NCBI GenBank assembly: GCA_018806985.1
Contig: JADANN010000033.1
Coordinates: 124,001 to 188,000 of the forward strand
DNA: 64,000 nucleotides
Direction of reading: 5' to 3'
DNA from: Angiostrongylus vasorum
Lineage: Eukaryota > Nematoda > Chromadorea > Rhabditida > Metastrongylidae
A model generated the notes under the pieces. That model was not told where the DNA came from, ran no database searches, and saw nothing but the letters and a program-made list of their open reading frames with translations. The position numbers and the translations under genes were made by a program. Positions 43,392 through 54,799 of the stretch are shown one piece after another. How positions within the stretch are numbered: the first letter of the stretch is position 1; every line of letters starts with the position of its first letter.

Positions 43392-43560
43392 ATATGCGCT
43401 CGGGTAGCACGGTTGTTAAAGGCGTCGTGCAATACACACGTTGTCATCAGTTCGATCCCCTCGCACGCCAAAACTAGTGGCTGAGAGGACTTTAACAATC
43501 GGTGGGGTTTCTCAAGTCATTGAATAAGCAATTTTATCCTGTCTATTACTCTAGTGATAT
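43392..43560 (+). mobile_element. SINE family A head fragment
   Basis: TGCGCTCGGGTAGCACGGTT, B box CAGTTCGATCCCC, then CTGAGAGGAC and CAAGTCATTGAATAAGC. Strongly shortened. Confidence 0.5.
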
Positions 43561-43564
43561 GCTC

Positions 43565-45050
43565 TAAGCGATCCTAAAGTATTCTTGTAAAGAATGGAAG
43601 AACGTGTTATTGTAAGTTCCTTTAAATTAATTGATAACAAGAGCTTGTCAGGTGACCCTTCATCAGCAAGCTAAGAGTTACAAAGCTGAAGACTACACTA
43701 TACGAAATCAGCAAAAAACCACAAAGCTGTTATTTGTGAAGTTGCGATCCTGTTAACTATCGGGCAGATGAGGGAGACTCTAGTAAACTCTCACTCGTTT
43801 ATGTCAGCGAATGAAGTCACCAGGTCCTTCTCGGTCGATGTGAACACGAGTCACCTCACAAATTGGTGTGACCCATTTTGCTTTTTGCTGCGATGGCCAG
43901 GACCAGTAAGATGTGCCCAGTTATGACATAGATTTACTTGCCTGAGGTCTTGAATAAAATTCAAAATGGAACTTTGTTTGCAAATTCGAAGATCTTGGTG
44001 GAGAATGAGCCTTCCGCTCGATAAATCAGAGTTCGACACAGCATCATTTACTAGCTAGGTAGCAAGCCACTGATGAGACTGAATTATGATATTTGAGAAA
44101 CAAAAAAAAACCAGTCAACAATATATCGGGGAGCTTTTCCGATGTATTCCATCTCAACGATCGACTTCTTAAGTGGTCTTCTTCTTCTTCTTAGCACTTC
44201 TTGTAGAGTCGTCAGATAGTAATAGGCACTGGTAGTACGTTATTGTTGGAACTTAAATCGCTTCAATTGATGAGCTTCCTCCTTCAATATAGAAATGTGC
44301 TTATAAAGCACCTTATGTATCGTATACAATAAGGGTTAGGGATTAAGAAAAAAAAATGAAAAGGTTCTGTGTATAAGTTCGATTTCCAATAGTAACCAAG
44401 TCTTTCCGGAAGTAACCAAGTCAACGACGTCAACGTAAACTTCAGCGTGTTCTCCCCTTTTTTCTAGAGAACCATTCGTAGTGAGTTTATGTTCCATAAA
44501 ATCCAATGCCGATTTTCTAATCCGAAGCATTCTCTGTAGCTTCGTTCAGAATCGAGATAAGAAGAAAATACCAGTACAAAAACAGTGAATGATGATCCTT
44601 ACCTTTCTCCTGGATAAAAACGACTTGGAAACTGTTTGGGATTCAACAAATTCCTGCATAAAGTTCTTGAATTAACCTTTTCGAAAAAAGGCTACTTGAC
44701 AAGAGTGTTGGCGGAGTTCAGCAGGATTTTGAAGCATATTCTTACCCTTTTCTTTACTCTAACTCACTTCCTTTTCCATGTTTTTTTTTGTTCCTTCTTT
44801 TTGGCTCCACATCCATAACGAATTTGAATGTTTCCCTTCTGGACTATACCACGATGTAGGAAAGTGGATGTAAGCTTCGCTATAGTTTAAGGTAATCGGA
44901 GAGCGGTTTATGGCTATGAGAAAACCGCCTGGGTGGGCTATGAGCTGAAATGATTGGAAAAAAGAGCAGAAACTTTAAACGAGTCGGACTTTTTATATTA
45001 TCCCTAAGTGTTTTCTTCCTCTTTTCTCTTTTTCGATTCATGTTTTGTCT
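43565..45050. other. No assignable gene; two minus-strand frames noted
   Basis: Minus frames 44039-43851 (..SSGRLILHQDLRICKQSS..) and 44530-44336 (..ALDFMEHKLTTNGSLEKRG..) look protein-like in composition but lack a consistent acceptor/donor set and resemble no family known to me. Confidence 0.3.
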
Positions 45051-45056
45051 CTTCAG

Positions 45057-45114
45057 TCTCTGGAACTGTGGGAAATCAAGCATAAGCAAAGCAGAGTTCA
45101 GACACTGTCAAAGG
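45057..45114 (+). CDS. Orphan exon candidate
   Basis: A long pyrimidine-rich acceptor (TTTTGTCTCTTCAG, ending 45056) and a strong donor (AAAGG/GTGAGT at 45115) enclose 58 bases. These are open in two frames (SLELWEIKHKQSRVQTLSK or LWNCGKSSISKAEFRHCQR). Splice signals are among the best in this part of the window, but neighbours are not identified. Confidence 0.3.
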
Positions 45115-45849
45115 GTGAGTTATCAGCACGGAAAGTGACATTTATCACAGCAGTAGAATGAATCAGAAAAGCTTCCTTGCTGCAAACATACTATTTGTTT
45201 TTGCTAATGATCCAACTGACAGATTTATACTGTTACGAATTTGCTGTATTCTACTGATTTCGACGGAACTAAACATCTTTCATATTAACTACTAAAAATG
45301 CCCTTAAGAAGAGCGATAACGTATCCAATATGTATCGATTTTTTAAGAACTAACGCCTTAGAGAACGTATTCCGGTTTACGGATCCCTTCCATATAGCCT
45401 TTTAAACAACTTTTTTTGTTTAATCACATTCTATAACATAGAGTTCATGTGATAAAAAGATCCACAACGAAAGGATTAGCGGCGGTAGATACTCAACTCG
45501 TATCATCGCGTCTCTGAAAAGAGCAAAGATGAAGGCTCCGGAGCGTTAACCACAATAAAGATTTGATAATATCCTTGCAGCTCAGTAATTCAAAAAGTGT
45601 TGGCTATTCCCGCTAAGGTAAAAGAAAGCCGGTTTTCGAAAACACTATGACATAGCCTTAAAACAACACATCCTTTACAAATGTGTGACAACACACATTG
45701 TGCGAATCCCCTGTGACTCCTTCATTCCGCTCGTTGCATCGCATCCGTCATCCATGATGTCTCCAGATTTGTGTTTAAGTTCGGTTACTGCCAAGCAATT
45801 TCTAGCCTTATATGCTCATACTCAAACCCTGAGCTAGTGGGTCAGAGCA

Positions 45850-46085
45850 CTTTCGACCTTTGTGGATTTGAAAGAACTTTTTAGATAAGTCTGTTACCGA
45901 TTCACTGACCCCAGAGAGATGACAGACTTGGTTGGCTCTGTACGAGGATGAACCAGAGATAATACGCGCGCAGCACAAGAACCTTCGTAGATGACGGATG
46001 CAAGACGGCAAACGGAATGAAAGAAGTGCTGAAATTCGCGAAGTATGTCAATATAGGTCATATAAATATAAAATGAAGAAAATTC
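45850..46085 (+). mobile_element. SINE family B copy, rearranged
   Basis: A segment with GATTCACTGACCCCAGAGAG is in inverted sense relative to the following CGTAGATGACGGATGCAAG, GAAGTGCTGAAATTCGCG and GGTCATATAAATATAAAATG tail, suggesting an internal inversion. Confidence 0.5.
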
Positions 46086-46196
46086 TATTAATAGTAACCA
46101 CTCAAATTTGACGGTGATCATGTCTATGGGTAACCATACTAGGAGAAAGAAGTAAATAGAAAACATAGAAAGATCACAGGCGAAGGTCTTCTTCTA

Positions 46197-47509
46197 TTAG
46201 ATCGTAGCATATGAAATGTCCGATTGTAAATGTAAAATCAAGTAACCATAACTTTTTTTCATGTTGACTTCTATTAATCGAGGTAAATGCCATTAAATTA
46301 GCACATTTTTTTCTAGCAATAGAGGAATTACTTGCTCCAGTTGTATGAAAATTCTGGAAGCGACCAATTCGTTGAACGTCATCGTGGTTGATGAACCATT
46401 TCTCTCCCAAGAAGTTGTCAACGTGCTTGAAGAAGTGATAGTCGGTAGGCGATAGGTCTGATGAATATAGTGGATGAGGCAAGGTTTCGTAGCCCAACTC
46501 GTTCAACTTCTTCAGCGCTGGTTCCGCAACGTGGGGCTGGGCGTTGTCGCGGGAGAAGGATTGGACCTTTTCAGTTGGCTAGTGCCGGTCGTTGTTGTTG
46601 AAGTTTATGGTGCATTTCGTCGATTTGTTGGCAATACTTCATTGCCGTAATCGTTTCGCCGGATTCTGTGATGAATTAGCCCAGCTGCAGATCACCAAAC
46701 AGTCGCTATAACCTTTTTTTGGTGCAGTTTCGGCTTTGGGAAGTGCTGTGGAGCCCCATCGCAATCCAGTCATTGAGCTGAACGTCGCCGGTTGTCGTAG
46801 AGAATCCACTTCTCGTCGCACGTCACAATTCAATCAAGGAAAGGACCGTTTTTTTTGCGCAGAATAAGAGGAGATGTCACTTCAAAACGACGATTCTTTC
46901 GTTATCGTTTAATTCGTGCGGCACCCACTCGTCGAATTTTTCTTGGCTTTCCTATGCGGTTCAAGTGAGTGGAAATTGTTCATGTGCTTACGCCAAGCTG
47001 TTCTGGAAGCTCCCGAACAGTTGTTCGCACGTTTGCGTCCACAGGTTCCTTCAATTCGTCGTTGTCAAGTCCATCGAGACGTCCGCGACTTTCGTTAACT
47101 TCGAGATCGAAATCACCAGATCGGAATTTGCGGAACCATGTGCGCACTGCTGCATTAAAACACCACCTTCAATCCAAACTTGATGATATTCTGAGCTCCT
47201 GCCGCCGCATAATGTCCATCTTCCACTCGTACAAAAAGGGGCACGAATACCACGTTGATCTATACTAAAGTTGGAAAAAGTGTTAAAGTTTTCCGGTTAA
47301 GAGAAAGTCGGACGTGGGAGTTACTAAAGTTAGAGTCCATAAAAATGCTAAAGCAATAAATCTTGAGAAAAACCGACACTACAGAAAGAGCAGACTTCGT
47401 GCTTCAAAAATATGTTTCAAACATACATAAATAACAAAAATTTTTTTCCAAGGAAATTACACGGAAAACTCAAACAATAAGACCGGACAGTTCACATGTA
47501 CCGGCTTAG
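46197..47509 (-). mobile_element. Mariner element, copy 1 (degenerate ends)
   Basis: The left end TTAGATCGTAGCATATGAAA and right end (..ACATGTACCGGCTTAG) are eroded versions of the inverted repeat seen intact in copy 2. Length is about 1.31 kb, normal for mariner. The encoded transposase is on the minus strand. Confidence 0.8.
46200..47270 (-). pseudogene. Mariner transposase, inactivated
   Basis: On the minus strand the C-terminal block holds NELGYETLPHPLYSSDLSPTD .. HFFKHVDNFL, the last catalytic Asp region of the D,D34D mariner family. The first catalytic block (IVTCDEKWILYDN) is at about 46.8 kb, preceded in frame by a TGA (46830-46832). Several frameshifts split the rest. The sequence resembles the hookworm bandit / Hsmar1 group; that subgroup call is from memory of the family. 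Confidence 0.8.
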
Positions 47510-47874
47510 TGAATCTACACCCATGTGAGTCCTAAAGTACGCCGCGGGAAACACTCTTATAGAAGAAATTTAAGCAAGAACTGCTCGCACTCTTTTCGTA
47601 TGGATTGACAGTAGTAAATTTTTTGGTTGAATATGTAGAAAATGTAAATATGTAGGAAAACCGATAAGCAATTGCTTCACCACGTTGAACTACTGATAGA
47701 CGTCGAGTGATGGACGGATGGTATTGGAAGAAAATGGGGAAGTGCGACACGACGAACAACACCTCGACGAACAAGGGCGAATGTGTTAAGATACGAATCA
47801 AAGACAAATATGTGCTGAGACATCATTAAGTAGTGCAAAAATATCTCGTTGATGATATTCTTCCATGTGAAGAA

Positions 47875-48135
47875 GCGTAAAGGATAAAGGAGGAAGCGCT
47901 TGGTGTTGACAAATTCTTCAAGGATCCACTATGAATTCGATTAAATTCTAGGCTCACAGAGATTTCTGAATGCATATTTGGCTTATACGATGGATTTTGG
48001 TGCCCTCCCGATGTATTAAGTAGGTGTTTTCATCCTCCTAGACAAGCTCGCTACCAACTTATCTACCTCGGAGGGATTGTGAGCACTTGGTTAGGCAGCG
48101 ATGTGGGATCAAAGCAACGAGCATATTGTATATTT
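47875..48135 (-). mobile_element. SINE family A copy, minus orientation, diverged
   Basis: AAAGGATAAAGGAGGAAGCG tail, CACTATGAATTCGATTAAAT, CATCCTCCTAGACAAGCTCG, CTCGGAGGGATTGTGAGC. The head beyond about 48115 is decayed. Confidence 0.55.
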
Positions 48136-48404
48136 AAAGGCATGTCTAGCCCTTTCCAGAAATTCAACACGGCAAAATTAGGTAGGAGAATATTAGTGGA
48201 AGTACAAGCACTCGATTGTAGATTACTATTCATTCGTAGCTACGTTCATAGACACTGTAGAAGAAGCTGAGTATATGAAAACACAAAAAAAGACCACTAC
48301 TTCTTCACGACCACTGGAAACGACTGGTTCCACTGACATTGTCCTGGTACAGTTTTGGACGAAATGCGTTATGAATTTTTACTCTGTTAACTCTTTATTT
48401 GCTC

Positions 48405-48725
48405 CCTATTTCAATTTTTCACGGCAGGTTATTATGCTAAATACAACCACAATAATGCTGAGATATTCTCAGCCTCAACCTAACTGGGTTCAATGCCGAT
48501 GTGGGCTCCCCAGATCAATCCCGTTGACGGGGGGTTGCTGATGGTACTGATGATGGAAAACTAGCGGAGAGACAGGTTAAACGAACGACCCGCATGGTGT
48601 GGTGGTGAACGCGTTAGCCTCCGGAAAGGGTAATAACGTGTTCGATCCCCACCGCAGACACCTGCCATCCGGAGTTTTGCGAATATCTCAGCATCACTGT
48701 GGTTGGATTTATACTCTGCTTTGTG
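48405..48725. repeat. Family C element
   Basis: TTCAATTTTTCACGGCAGGTTATTATG, CCACAATAATGCTGAGATAT joins CTCAGCCTCAACCTAACTGG, then CAGATCAATCCCGTTGACGG, GGTGGTGAACGCGTTAGCC, CCACCGCAGACACC and ATCTCAGCATCACTGTGG. Most of the left arm is deleted. Confidence 0.65.
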
Positions 48726-48729
48726 GCTG

Positions 48730-49470
48730 TTTTAGACGAACAACTATATGAGAAGAAACTAAGTGCAAGTAGTCGTTCACGTAGATAATAGCCGATTGCT
48801 CGTCCACGTAGATAATAGGCGTAATTGACTATGGAAAATAAAGGAAGCCTTTAGATCAAAAAAATTTCCGTATGGATCTATGTGCTACCAAGTTAACAAC
48901 TAATTTTTGGTAGAAAAAAAGTAACCATCCAGAAGCGCGTGAGCTTGCTTGGGTCATATATACAGAGTCTTACGGTAACTCCTACGAACCATAAAACATA
49001 CCTTTTAATTTGGTGACACCCTGTACTAACGGAGCACGGGTAAGTACTAATCCACATACATCCGATAAAAATTCCTTCGCTTAAAACAGTAAAGATTTGA
49101 AGTCTTGATTTAAAAAGTATGTTCTCCTTTGATGTACATTAACAATTCGTGCCAAAGCTGGTTTTCGAAGACTGTTGATAATTCTTTCGACAACTAAAAC
49201 GCTTGACGAGTCGTAAACCTGAAAATCTCCTAGAAAAGACTTGCTCTATCTGGTTAAGAAGAAGAATGGTTTTCCAACTTTTACTTGGTTTTTAAAGTTG
49301 TTAGAGAAAAATTCCTAGAAGAAATGGAAACGAAGTTCAAGTTTACAAAATTCTATACAAAAAATCCGGCATTCATAAACTGCAAAAAATTCATTTGGGG
49401 ATATCAGCGTTCTAGTGAATAATGTACCATTTGTTGATTGGTTTTATTTTTAGACTTTGGAAAATAAAGA
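48730..49470. other. No recognised feature
   Basis: A CGTAGATAATAG(C/G) phrase is repeated twice at 48780-48830. No coding or repeat family was identified otherwise. Confidence 0.4.
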
Positions 49471-49474
49471 AAAA

Positions 49475-49770
49475 TGGAGCACGTGTGAAGCAGTGGTCGG
49501 AGGCGCTCTGCAATACACACGTGGAATCGATCTCCGCGCCCATGGCCCACTAAGTCTTCCATCCCTCCGGGGTCAGCAAACTGGTACCAGACTTGTATGG
49601 GAGGATACGAGCACTGGTTGGATAGATCGATAGGCGATCGCGAGTCATTGTAAAGGCCAGATATGCACTCAATCACTTCCAACGATGCTTAATGAAGTCG
49701 AATGTATTGCGCATCCTCGGGAATTGATCGACGCCGAGACCTTTATTCTTTTATCCTTTTATGCCTTAAC
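49475..49770 (+). mobile_element. SINE family A copy, near full length
   Basis: Head GGAGCACGTGTGAAGCAGTG with B box GGAATCGATCTCCGCG, body GTCAGCAAACTGGTACCAGA, GATCGATAGGCGATCGCGAG, tail GAAGTCGAATGTATTGCGCA and TTTATTCTTTTATCCTTTTA. Confidence 0.8.
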
Positions 49771-49789
49771 GATAGAGATTGTATTCTAG

Positions 49790-49890
49790 TACGGCTCATC
49801 TAGTCTTTTGTAAATCATGTGGGGACGAATACTTTGGCGAAACGGGTAGACCACTTCGTAGCCGTGTAGAAGAAAAACCCTAGTAGAGAG
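49790..49890 (+). pseudogene. PLE GIY-YIG fragment
   Basis: Plus-strand codons read LVFCKSCGDEYFGETGRPLR followed by SRVEEKP and a stop. This matches the Cys-pair/YIG block of the frame at 22.6 kb ([16 protein letters not shown]), with YIG changed to YFG. It is a short remnant. Confidence 0.7.
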
Positions 49891-50059
49891 GGTGGGGGAA
49901 GGCCATCTCTCGGCGATTGATCAATGCCGCGAGATTAATCCCTTTTTTTTAATTTCAGTACACTTCAGTCCGCCACATCAAAAATAGTACTTAATTTCAA
50001 AGAAAAAAACAAACCTTATTCTGACTCACAAAGGCTGGGAATTACATGCGGTAACGAAA

Positions 50060-50410
50060 TTGTTTGCAGCTACTCGTATGAAGACGATGTTCATGAAAAA
50101 AACTAGTTTTGTCCCGATACTCCAAGTCAACTGAATCAGTATTTCCGAATGGTCCAGCAATGTCGGGAATGCAACATGATGAACGATTTAATTCCAGAAA
50201 TGAGTACGAGGAAGCAAGCGACTTAAGAAGCTTTCATTACCAGCGAGGATATGATGAAGAAGGCAAAACCCATCTGATTCCTTCTCATAAATTTGACTCC
50301 GCCACTTCTTCTCTCTGGTATACACGTCTGACAGCTGGACGTTACGTAAGCATGGTGAAAGACCAGTCGGCGCTATCGAAGGAGCGTTACCAGTCAGTTC
50401 AGTTTATGAT
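50060..50410 (+). pseudogene. RTE reverse transcriptase fragment
   Basis: Codons such as KTMFMKK and NATMMNDLIPEMSTRK match KTMFMRN and [17 protein letters not shown] in the 23.4-26.0 kb RTE, in the region following the catalytic box. Stops and frame changes follow. It is on the opposite strand to the larger copy. Confidence 0.65.
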
Positions 50411-50844
50411 TTGTCGTTCATTTTTACGTAGCCATGTAAGCATTTTCGCTTCTACGTAATCACAACCAATAACTGGATGAATCAGTGCTTTTACGAGATA
50501 TCGAATCGTATGAAACGTTAATCGATAATCTAGCTCGTCTGGGAAAAATCCATGAGTTAGCGATTAGTATTTCGCGCCTTTTTGGACGTTTTTTGATTCC
50601 TATTGGTATTCATGACATTCAATGTTCCCACATGTTATTCCATATGTCACAGTGTGGTTTTGAAATGAAATGCCACTTATCTCACTGCTTTCCCCATTGA
50701 TCGCCGACTAACTAGAGAGGGAGCCAGCAAACCCTTTAATTCATAATCGCCCCGAGGTACGGTCATCCAGGTGGGCTCTGCTCACTACAGATACCAACAG
50801 ACTTTGAGAAAGTTTCTTTCATGATTTTCGTGTAGAACTGTGAC

Positions 50845-51148
50845 TATCCCGTTTACAACCACAACGATGCTGAGATATTTACAAAACTCCGGACCGCAGG
50901 TGTCTGCGGTAGGGAATGAACGCGCAATTACCCTTTCCGGGGGCTAACGCGCTCACCACCACACCATGCGGGTGCTTTCGCTTCGCTTGTCTCTCAGCTA
51001 GTTCTATCGATCAGTGCCATCAGCAATTCACTCACTGCCCACCGCGGACGCCTGCGGTCCGAAGTTCTTCAAATATCTCAGCATCATTGTGGTTGTATCG
51101 CACATAATACCCTGCCATGAAAAATTGTAATAGGCAGTAAATAAAAAA
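50845..51148. repeat. Family C element
   Basis: CCACAACGATGCTGAGATAT, CTCCGGACCGCAGGTGTCTG, CCTTTCCGGGGGCTAACGCG, then CACCGCGGACGCCTGCGG, ATCTCAGCATCATTGTGG, and the terminal CCCTGCCATGAAAAATTGTA with GGCAGTAAATAAAAAAG. Confidence 0.7.
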
Positions 51149-51500
51149 GTTAAAATATCCGGTTTATGATTGTTCTGTTGTACGCCCCATGCCATTTGGA
51201 ATCTTCAGATTTCAGTTCCATCGTTGAGGATACAGTGAGCAAGAAAGGAAACATCTGTCTGGGGGGTGCCCACCTTATCGGGTTAGCCACTTCCTTCGAT
51301 TCACTGCCGTCATCAGTATTCTCGACACCACTTGGGCAGGTTGAAAGTTCAGTTAGCGTTATCGAACCCACAATCGAAACTGCGATACTGGCGATTTCAG
51401 TTTGTCTCTCTTTCTCTTTTACGCGTAACGATGTTATGTCAACTTCTGCTCTATAAGAATCTGATGCTAATAGTAGTTTTTGATTCTTTCATTTCCCTTT
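51149..51500 (-). CDS. Open region readable on both strands, probable minus-strand 3' exon
   Basis: On the minus strand an open frame of about 115 codons runs from 51500 to a TAA next to the family C end. It has natural composition (ASDSYRAEVDITSLRVKEKE .. CPSGVENTDDGSESKEVAN .. SEDSKWHGAYNRT) and possible acceptors at TTCTTATAG or AGCAG. The plus strand also has a 96-codon frame (51166-51456, ending SFTRNDVMSTSAL). No family is recognised on either strand. The minus frame is preferred for its charge and codon pattern, but this could be part of a transposon. Confidence 0.35.
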
Positions 51501-51734
51501 TGATATTCGATCTTATTGACTTCTTGTTGTCTGGTTTTGAAGCAACAATGACCGAAATCCAATATTTTATCGCTGTGAAGGAAAACATAGCCGGAAAATC
51601 TGACAAATCTCGGCCAATTCCATAATGTCGCAGTCCTAAGAATATTTTATGAAGTACCCAAGCCGAAATTTTCTAAGAAAACTAAAAGTAGTTACTCAGG
51701 AGACCGACTTTCTATAAACGTCGACATAAATAAT

Positions 51735-51780
51735 CTCTCTGTCTTTCTCTCCCTCTCTTTCTCTCTCTCACTCTCTCGAT
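51735..51780. repeat. CT-rich microsatellite
   Basis: TCTCTCTGTC/TTTCTCTC units between the TCTATAAACGTCGACATAAA segment (shared with 55.34 kb) and a SINE A head. Confidence 0.85.
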
Positions 51781-51792
51781 ATATATCATCTT

Positions 51793-51870
51793 AGGGTGCG
51801 TGTGGCGCAGTGGTCGGAGGCGACCTGCAACACACACGTGGAATCGATCCTTGCACCCATGCCCATATCA
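51793..51870 (+). mobile_element. SINE family A head fragment
   Basis: GGGTGCGTGTGGCGCAGTGG, B box GGAATCGATCC, then CACCCATGCCC. Only the tRNA-related part is present. Confidence 0.7.
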
Positions 51871-51919
51871 TCTTATGAAGTGCCTTTGTTGAGCTGACGC
51901 AGAGTTAGTGTAAGTTGTC

Positions 51920-51933
51920 GTTGTTGTCGTTGC

Positions 51934-51973
<40 letters not shown>
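51920..51973. repeat. (GTT)n microsatellite
   Basis: About 17 GTT units (with GTC/GCT interruptions) immediately next to a hammerhead-like motif. Confidence 0.95.
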
Positions 51974-51984
51974 CCTGCGGATCG

Positions 51985-52025
51985 ATGGCCGATGTCTAGA
52001 CAACTTCGCCTTCTTCAGAGCCTTG
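51985..52025 (-). ncRNA. Hammerhead-like motif, copy 10
   Basis: Minus strand: AGGCU, CUGAAGA (full core), AGGCGAAGUUGUC, then UAGACAUCGGCC in place of GAAACGUCAGCC. The 5' half is intact, the 3' half mutated. Confidence 0.45.
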
Positions 52026-52400
52026 GCGTATCTTATGTAACAATAGCTTTATAATTCGGCGAACCATCTATGGTACTTGTGAAGATCTAACATGTAAATG
52101 AACACGATTTTTTTTTCAAAGACCGTGCTGTTGCATGGGGGGCCACCCGTGTGTTGTTCACGTGGGATAGTGACTGAAACCCACCGATGGGATGTGTATC
52201 AAAAAACCAACCTGAGATAAGGCTCCAGGTCACGTGTGATAGGAAGGTATTCGTCTTTTCGGTTTTTCGTTGGACTTTTGAAATTGGTCCAAAACTCCTG
52301 GTGAGACTTGCGTGTTGGTGTTTTTGCCCACTGCGCTAGGGACCCCCGACAGTCTCCAAAGGCAAAAATCGACATGTTGATTTTTTGCGTTATCACTTGT
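51985..52400 (-). mobile_element. PLE 3' remnant: GIY-YIG tail plus hammerhead
   Basis: Minus strand: codons TPTRKSHQEFWTNFKSPTK .. EYLPITRDLEPYLRLVF, ending near 52199, match the end of the 22.6-kb PLE frame ([10 protein letters not shown] .. [17 protein letters not shown]). A hammerhead-like motif follows 175-180 bp downstream, nearly the spacing in the 22.6-23.1 kb copy. The N-terminal part of the domain is missing or decayed. Confidence 0.7.
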
Positions 52401-52845
52401 TCCGTTGTTTGGAACGACAACTTGGAGGGTTCTTGTGGTTGCATAAAATGATTAATGTTCTTTGTGAACACTTCACGCCTGTGCACACGTCTGACTGACA
52501 GAGCAGACGAACGACGAGGCGATGTTTTCCTTGTCCAGAAATGTTCCTTTCTATTTCCTGTTCAAACAACATCTCAGAAAAAAAAATGTGTTTAGTCATA
52601 ATTCTACTTTTAAGTGGTTTTATGCAGTCAATACCGTAGTCATAGTTTATTGACCTAGAAAAAATAGTTTTAAAGGAAAATTAATGTAAGCATTTTAGTT
52701 GAAAGATAATAGTTATCCGGTTGCCAAGTTATGTAGTACAACTGCGTCAGTATTGGTACTACTGGAAGGATTTCCTGGAAGAAACCAAAAAAAGCAGTCG
52801 TAACAACTTTCTACTGTTACAGAGCTTGACAATGTGATTTTCCCA

Positions 52846-53150
52846 TGTGAGGTATGCGACGAAGTGGTTACAGATGTCCTTCGGTAGACACGTGGTTGGA
52901 GGTTCGACATGCTCAGAACAAATCAAGCTCTCTGAGTATCCGGGTTTCGCGAAGTGACACCGGACTTCTCTGGAAGGATAGCGAAAATCCTGAATTCATA
53001 AGAACGTCACACTATGCTACAGCAAGTAATTGTATGGTTTAAATACGCATTCGGTCATCACGACGATGGTACGGATAGAATGGAATAGACGACGCATAGT
53101 TAATGAATTGCCCGACGCCGAATATTTTATTCATTTGTTTGTTCTTTGGG
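52846..53150 (+). mobile_element. SINE family A copy, diverged
   Basis: Head GGTATGCGACGAAGTGGTTA, B box GGAGGTTCGACATG, body GACACCGGACTTCTCTGGAA, tail CGACGATGGTACGGATAGAA and CCGACGCCGAATATTTTATT. Confidence 0.6.
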
Positions 53151-53409
53151 AATTCTGCAATAATGAATGGTTCCCACCAAAAACACGAATACTGTTGATG
53201 TTGCGAGAGTGCGAATGTTGTTTGGTCGCTGAGAATGACGGATGGGAACTGTGAGCGGCGGAATCCACTCGTTTTGGGAATTTCACGATTGATGAAAATA
53301 CGAATGATACAATAGTACTGTTACACTTTTTCTGGAAAAATATATGAAGAAAAAGTGTCCAAAACACAGCGGACTCAAAAAATATTCGGCATATATATGC
53401 GGCGCTTAC

Positions 53410-53680
53410 AATGTAGTTGTCAGATGTGCCTGAAGACACGTGGCATCTGGTTCAACACCGTACCCAAGTCTGAGTAAACGCCAAGTTCCTCCGAGTTCGC
53501 TAAACTTGTCGTACGCTTCACCTAGAGGATAGGGGGTAGGTAATCCGACATACGATAAGCTGTAAAGGCCAAATATGCATTCGGTTCTCTCTACGTTGCT
53601 ACGAATGGATTCGAATGCATGGTGGTGATTCGCTGAAGGATTCATAAACTCTTAACGCTTTATGGTTTACCTTTTGTTAA
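53410..53680 (+). mobile_element. SINE family A copy, diverged
   Basis: CACGTGGCATCTGGTTCAAC as a weak B box, GATAAGCTGTAAAGGCCAAA, CATTCGGTTCTCTCTACGTT, GATTCGAATGCATGGTGG, GGATTCATAAACTCTTAACG. Confidence 0.55.
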
Positions 53681-53974
53681 CACAGTCTTTCTACTCGCTT
53701 TAATGAGTATCTAAGAACGTCTCCTACGATATCGATCGCTTTCGGGTAATCAGTAGTCTGGGAGATAGATAGATAAGAGAATCCTATTACTTTCGGGAAA
53801 ACTACTGCACTTCGTGTTAATAAAGGCGAACTGTCATCAATGATAAATTGGCTAAAAGCTGTTTGCTATGTTTCTTCTTGTTCAGACAAGATTTCCTCTA
53901 TCATATGTCATTTCGATTCTCTATTCCTACTCATTTCCATTCTTTGTACTTAAAATCGTCTCTTATCCTCCCAA

Positions 53975-54360
53975 CGGTTTACCGCCTCATCGTGGCTGGG
54001 AGGTGTTCCTCGGTGTCGGACTGCGATGTACAGCGGGTGATTCGTCCCCCTCGGCGGGGTCTCCCAAGCTGAGAAGGAGTCCGGCTTTTCCACCAGGAAA
54101 CCTAGCTAGGAGTAAACCAATACCAGGATCCACCACTGTCTTGGTATTAAAGTCGCATAGTGATAAATCTCCCTCTAATCCACAACGGCTGCGACTGCCT
54201 GTCGTGGTGACGACCTGGGACAGACTTTGGCCAAGCTGTCCTCGGGATTCCAAGGAACTACAATGGCTTAACCAGCAAATTTCCGAAAAATGGTGATTAT
54301 GCTGGGGCCCGCACAACTAGTGATGACGGGCCGTTCAAGTATCAAGTATCAAGTATCGTC
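53975..54360 (+). mobile_element. Family D repeat (SINE-like) with AAGTATC tail
   Basis: Starts CCGCCTCATCGTGGCTGGGA, then CTGCGATGTACAGCGGGTGA, GGATCCACCACTGTC, CTGTCGTGGTGACGACCTGG, ATTATGCTGGGGCCCGC, and ends with four AAGTATC-type heptamers (54335-54358). Copies at 59.8 and 60.3 kb (minus) and 63.1 kb (plus) share all blocks. No tRNA boxes were identified. Confidence 0.7.
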
Positions 54361-54799
54361 TCTTATACGCCCTTTCTCTTTATTGTACTTCTGTTCGTCC
54401 TTTACATACGACTGTTCAAAAGGCGATTGTGTCATCTTCGGCATTCCTTTTTTCGATAATTTCTTTAAGATATAACAAAAGTGGTACAATTATATTGGCA
54501 TTACTAAGAACATTACTGCAATTCTTGGGTTTCCGCCCTCGTTTTTGAGCAAGTAATCATTCCGCTATTCTTTCATTCTTCTCGTCCACTTGAAGAGAGT
54601 GGCTTTTTGTTTCATTCGGAAGTCAATACACAGATTGTTTCTGTCCTAACTGAAACCAACCAAGTCATAAAGTCTGACGAATTTCTTTCCGACCAACTGC
54701 ACTTAATCGGCCCCTGACTTATGGTGGTTTTCTGGACTTCCTAGCAATTCAGGTAAGTATACCGTCTTGCAGCTGCAGCGAAATGCTTTCAGGATTGAA

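Noticed and set aside
53868..54316. 142- and 109-codon frames on opposite strands
   Set aside because: Both translate the family D repeat; copies at 59.8 and 63.1 kb have different stops.
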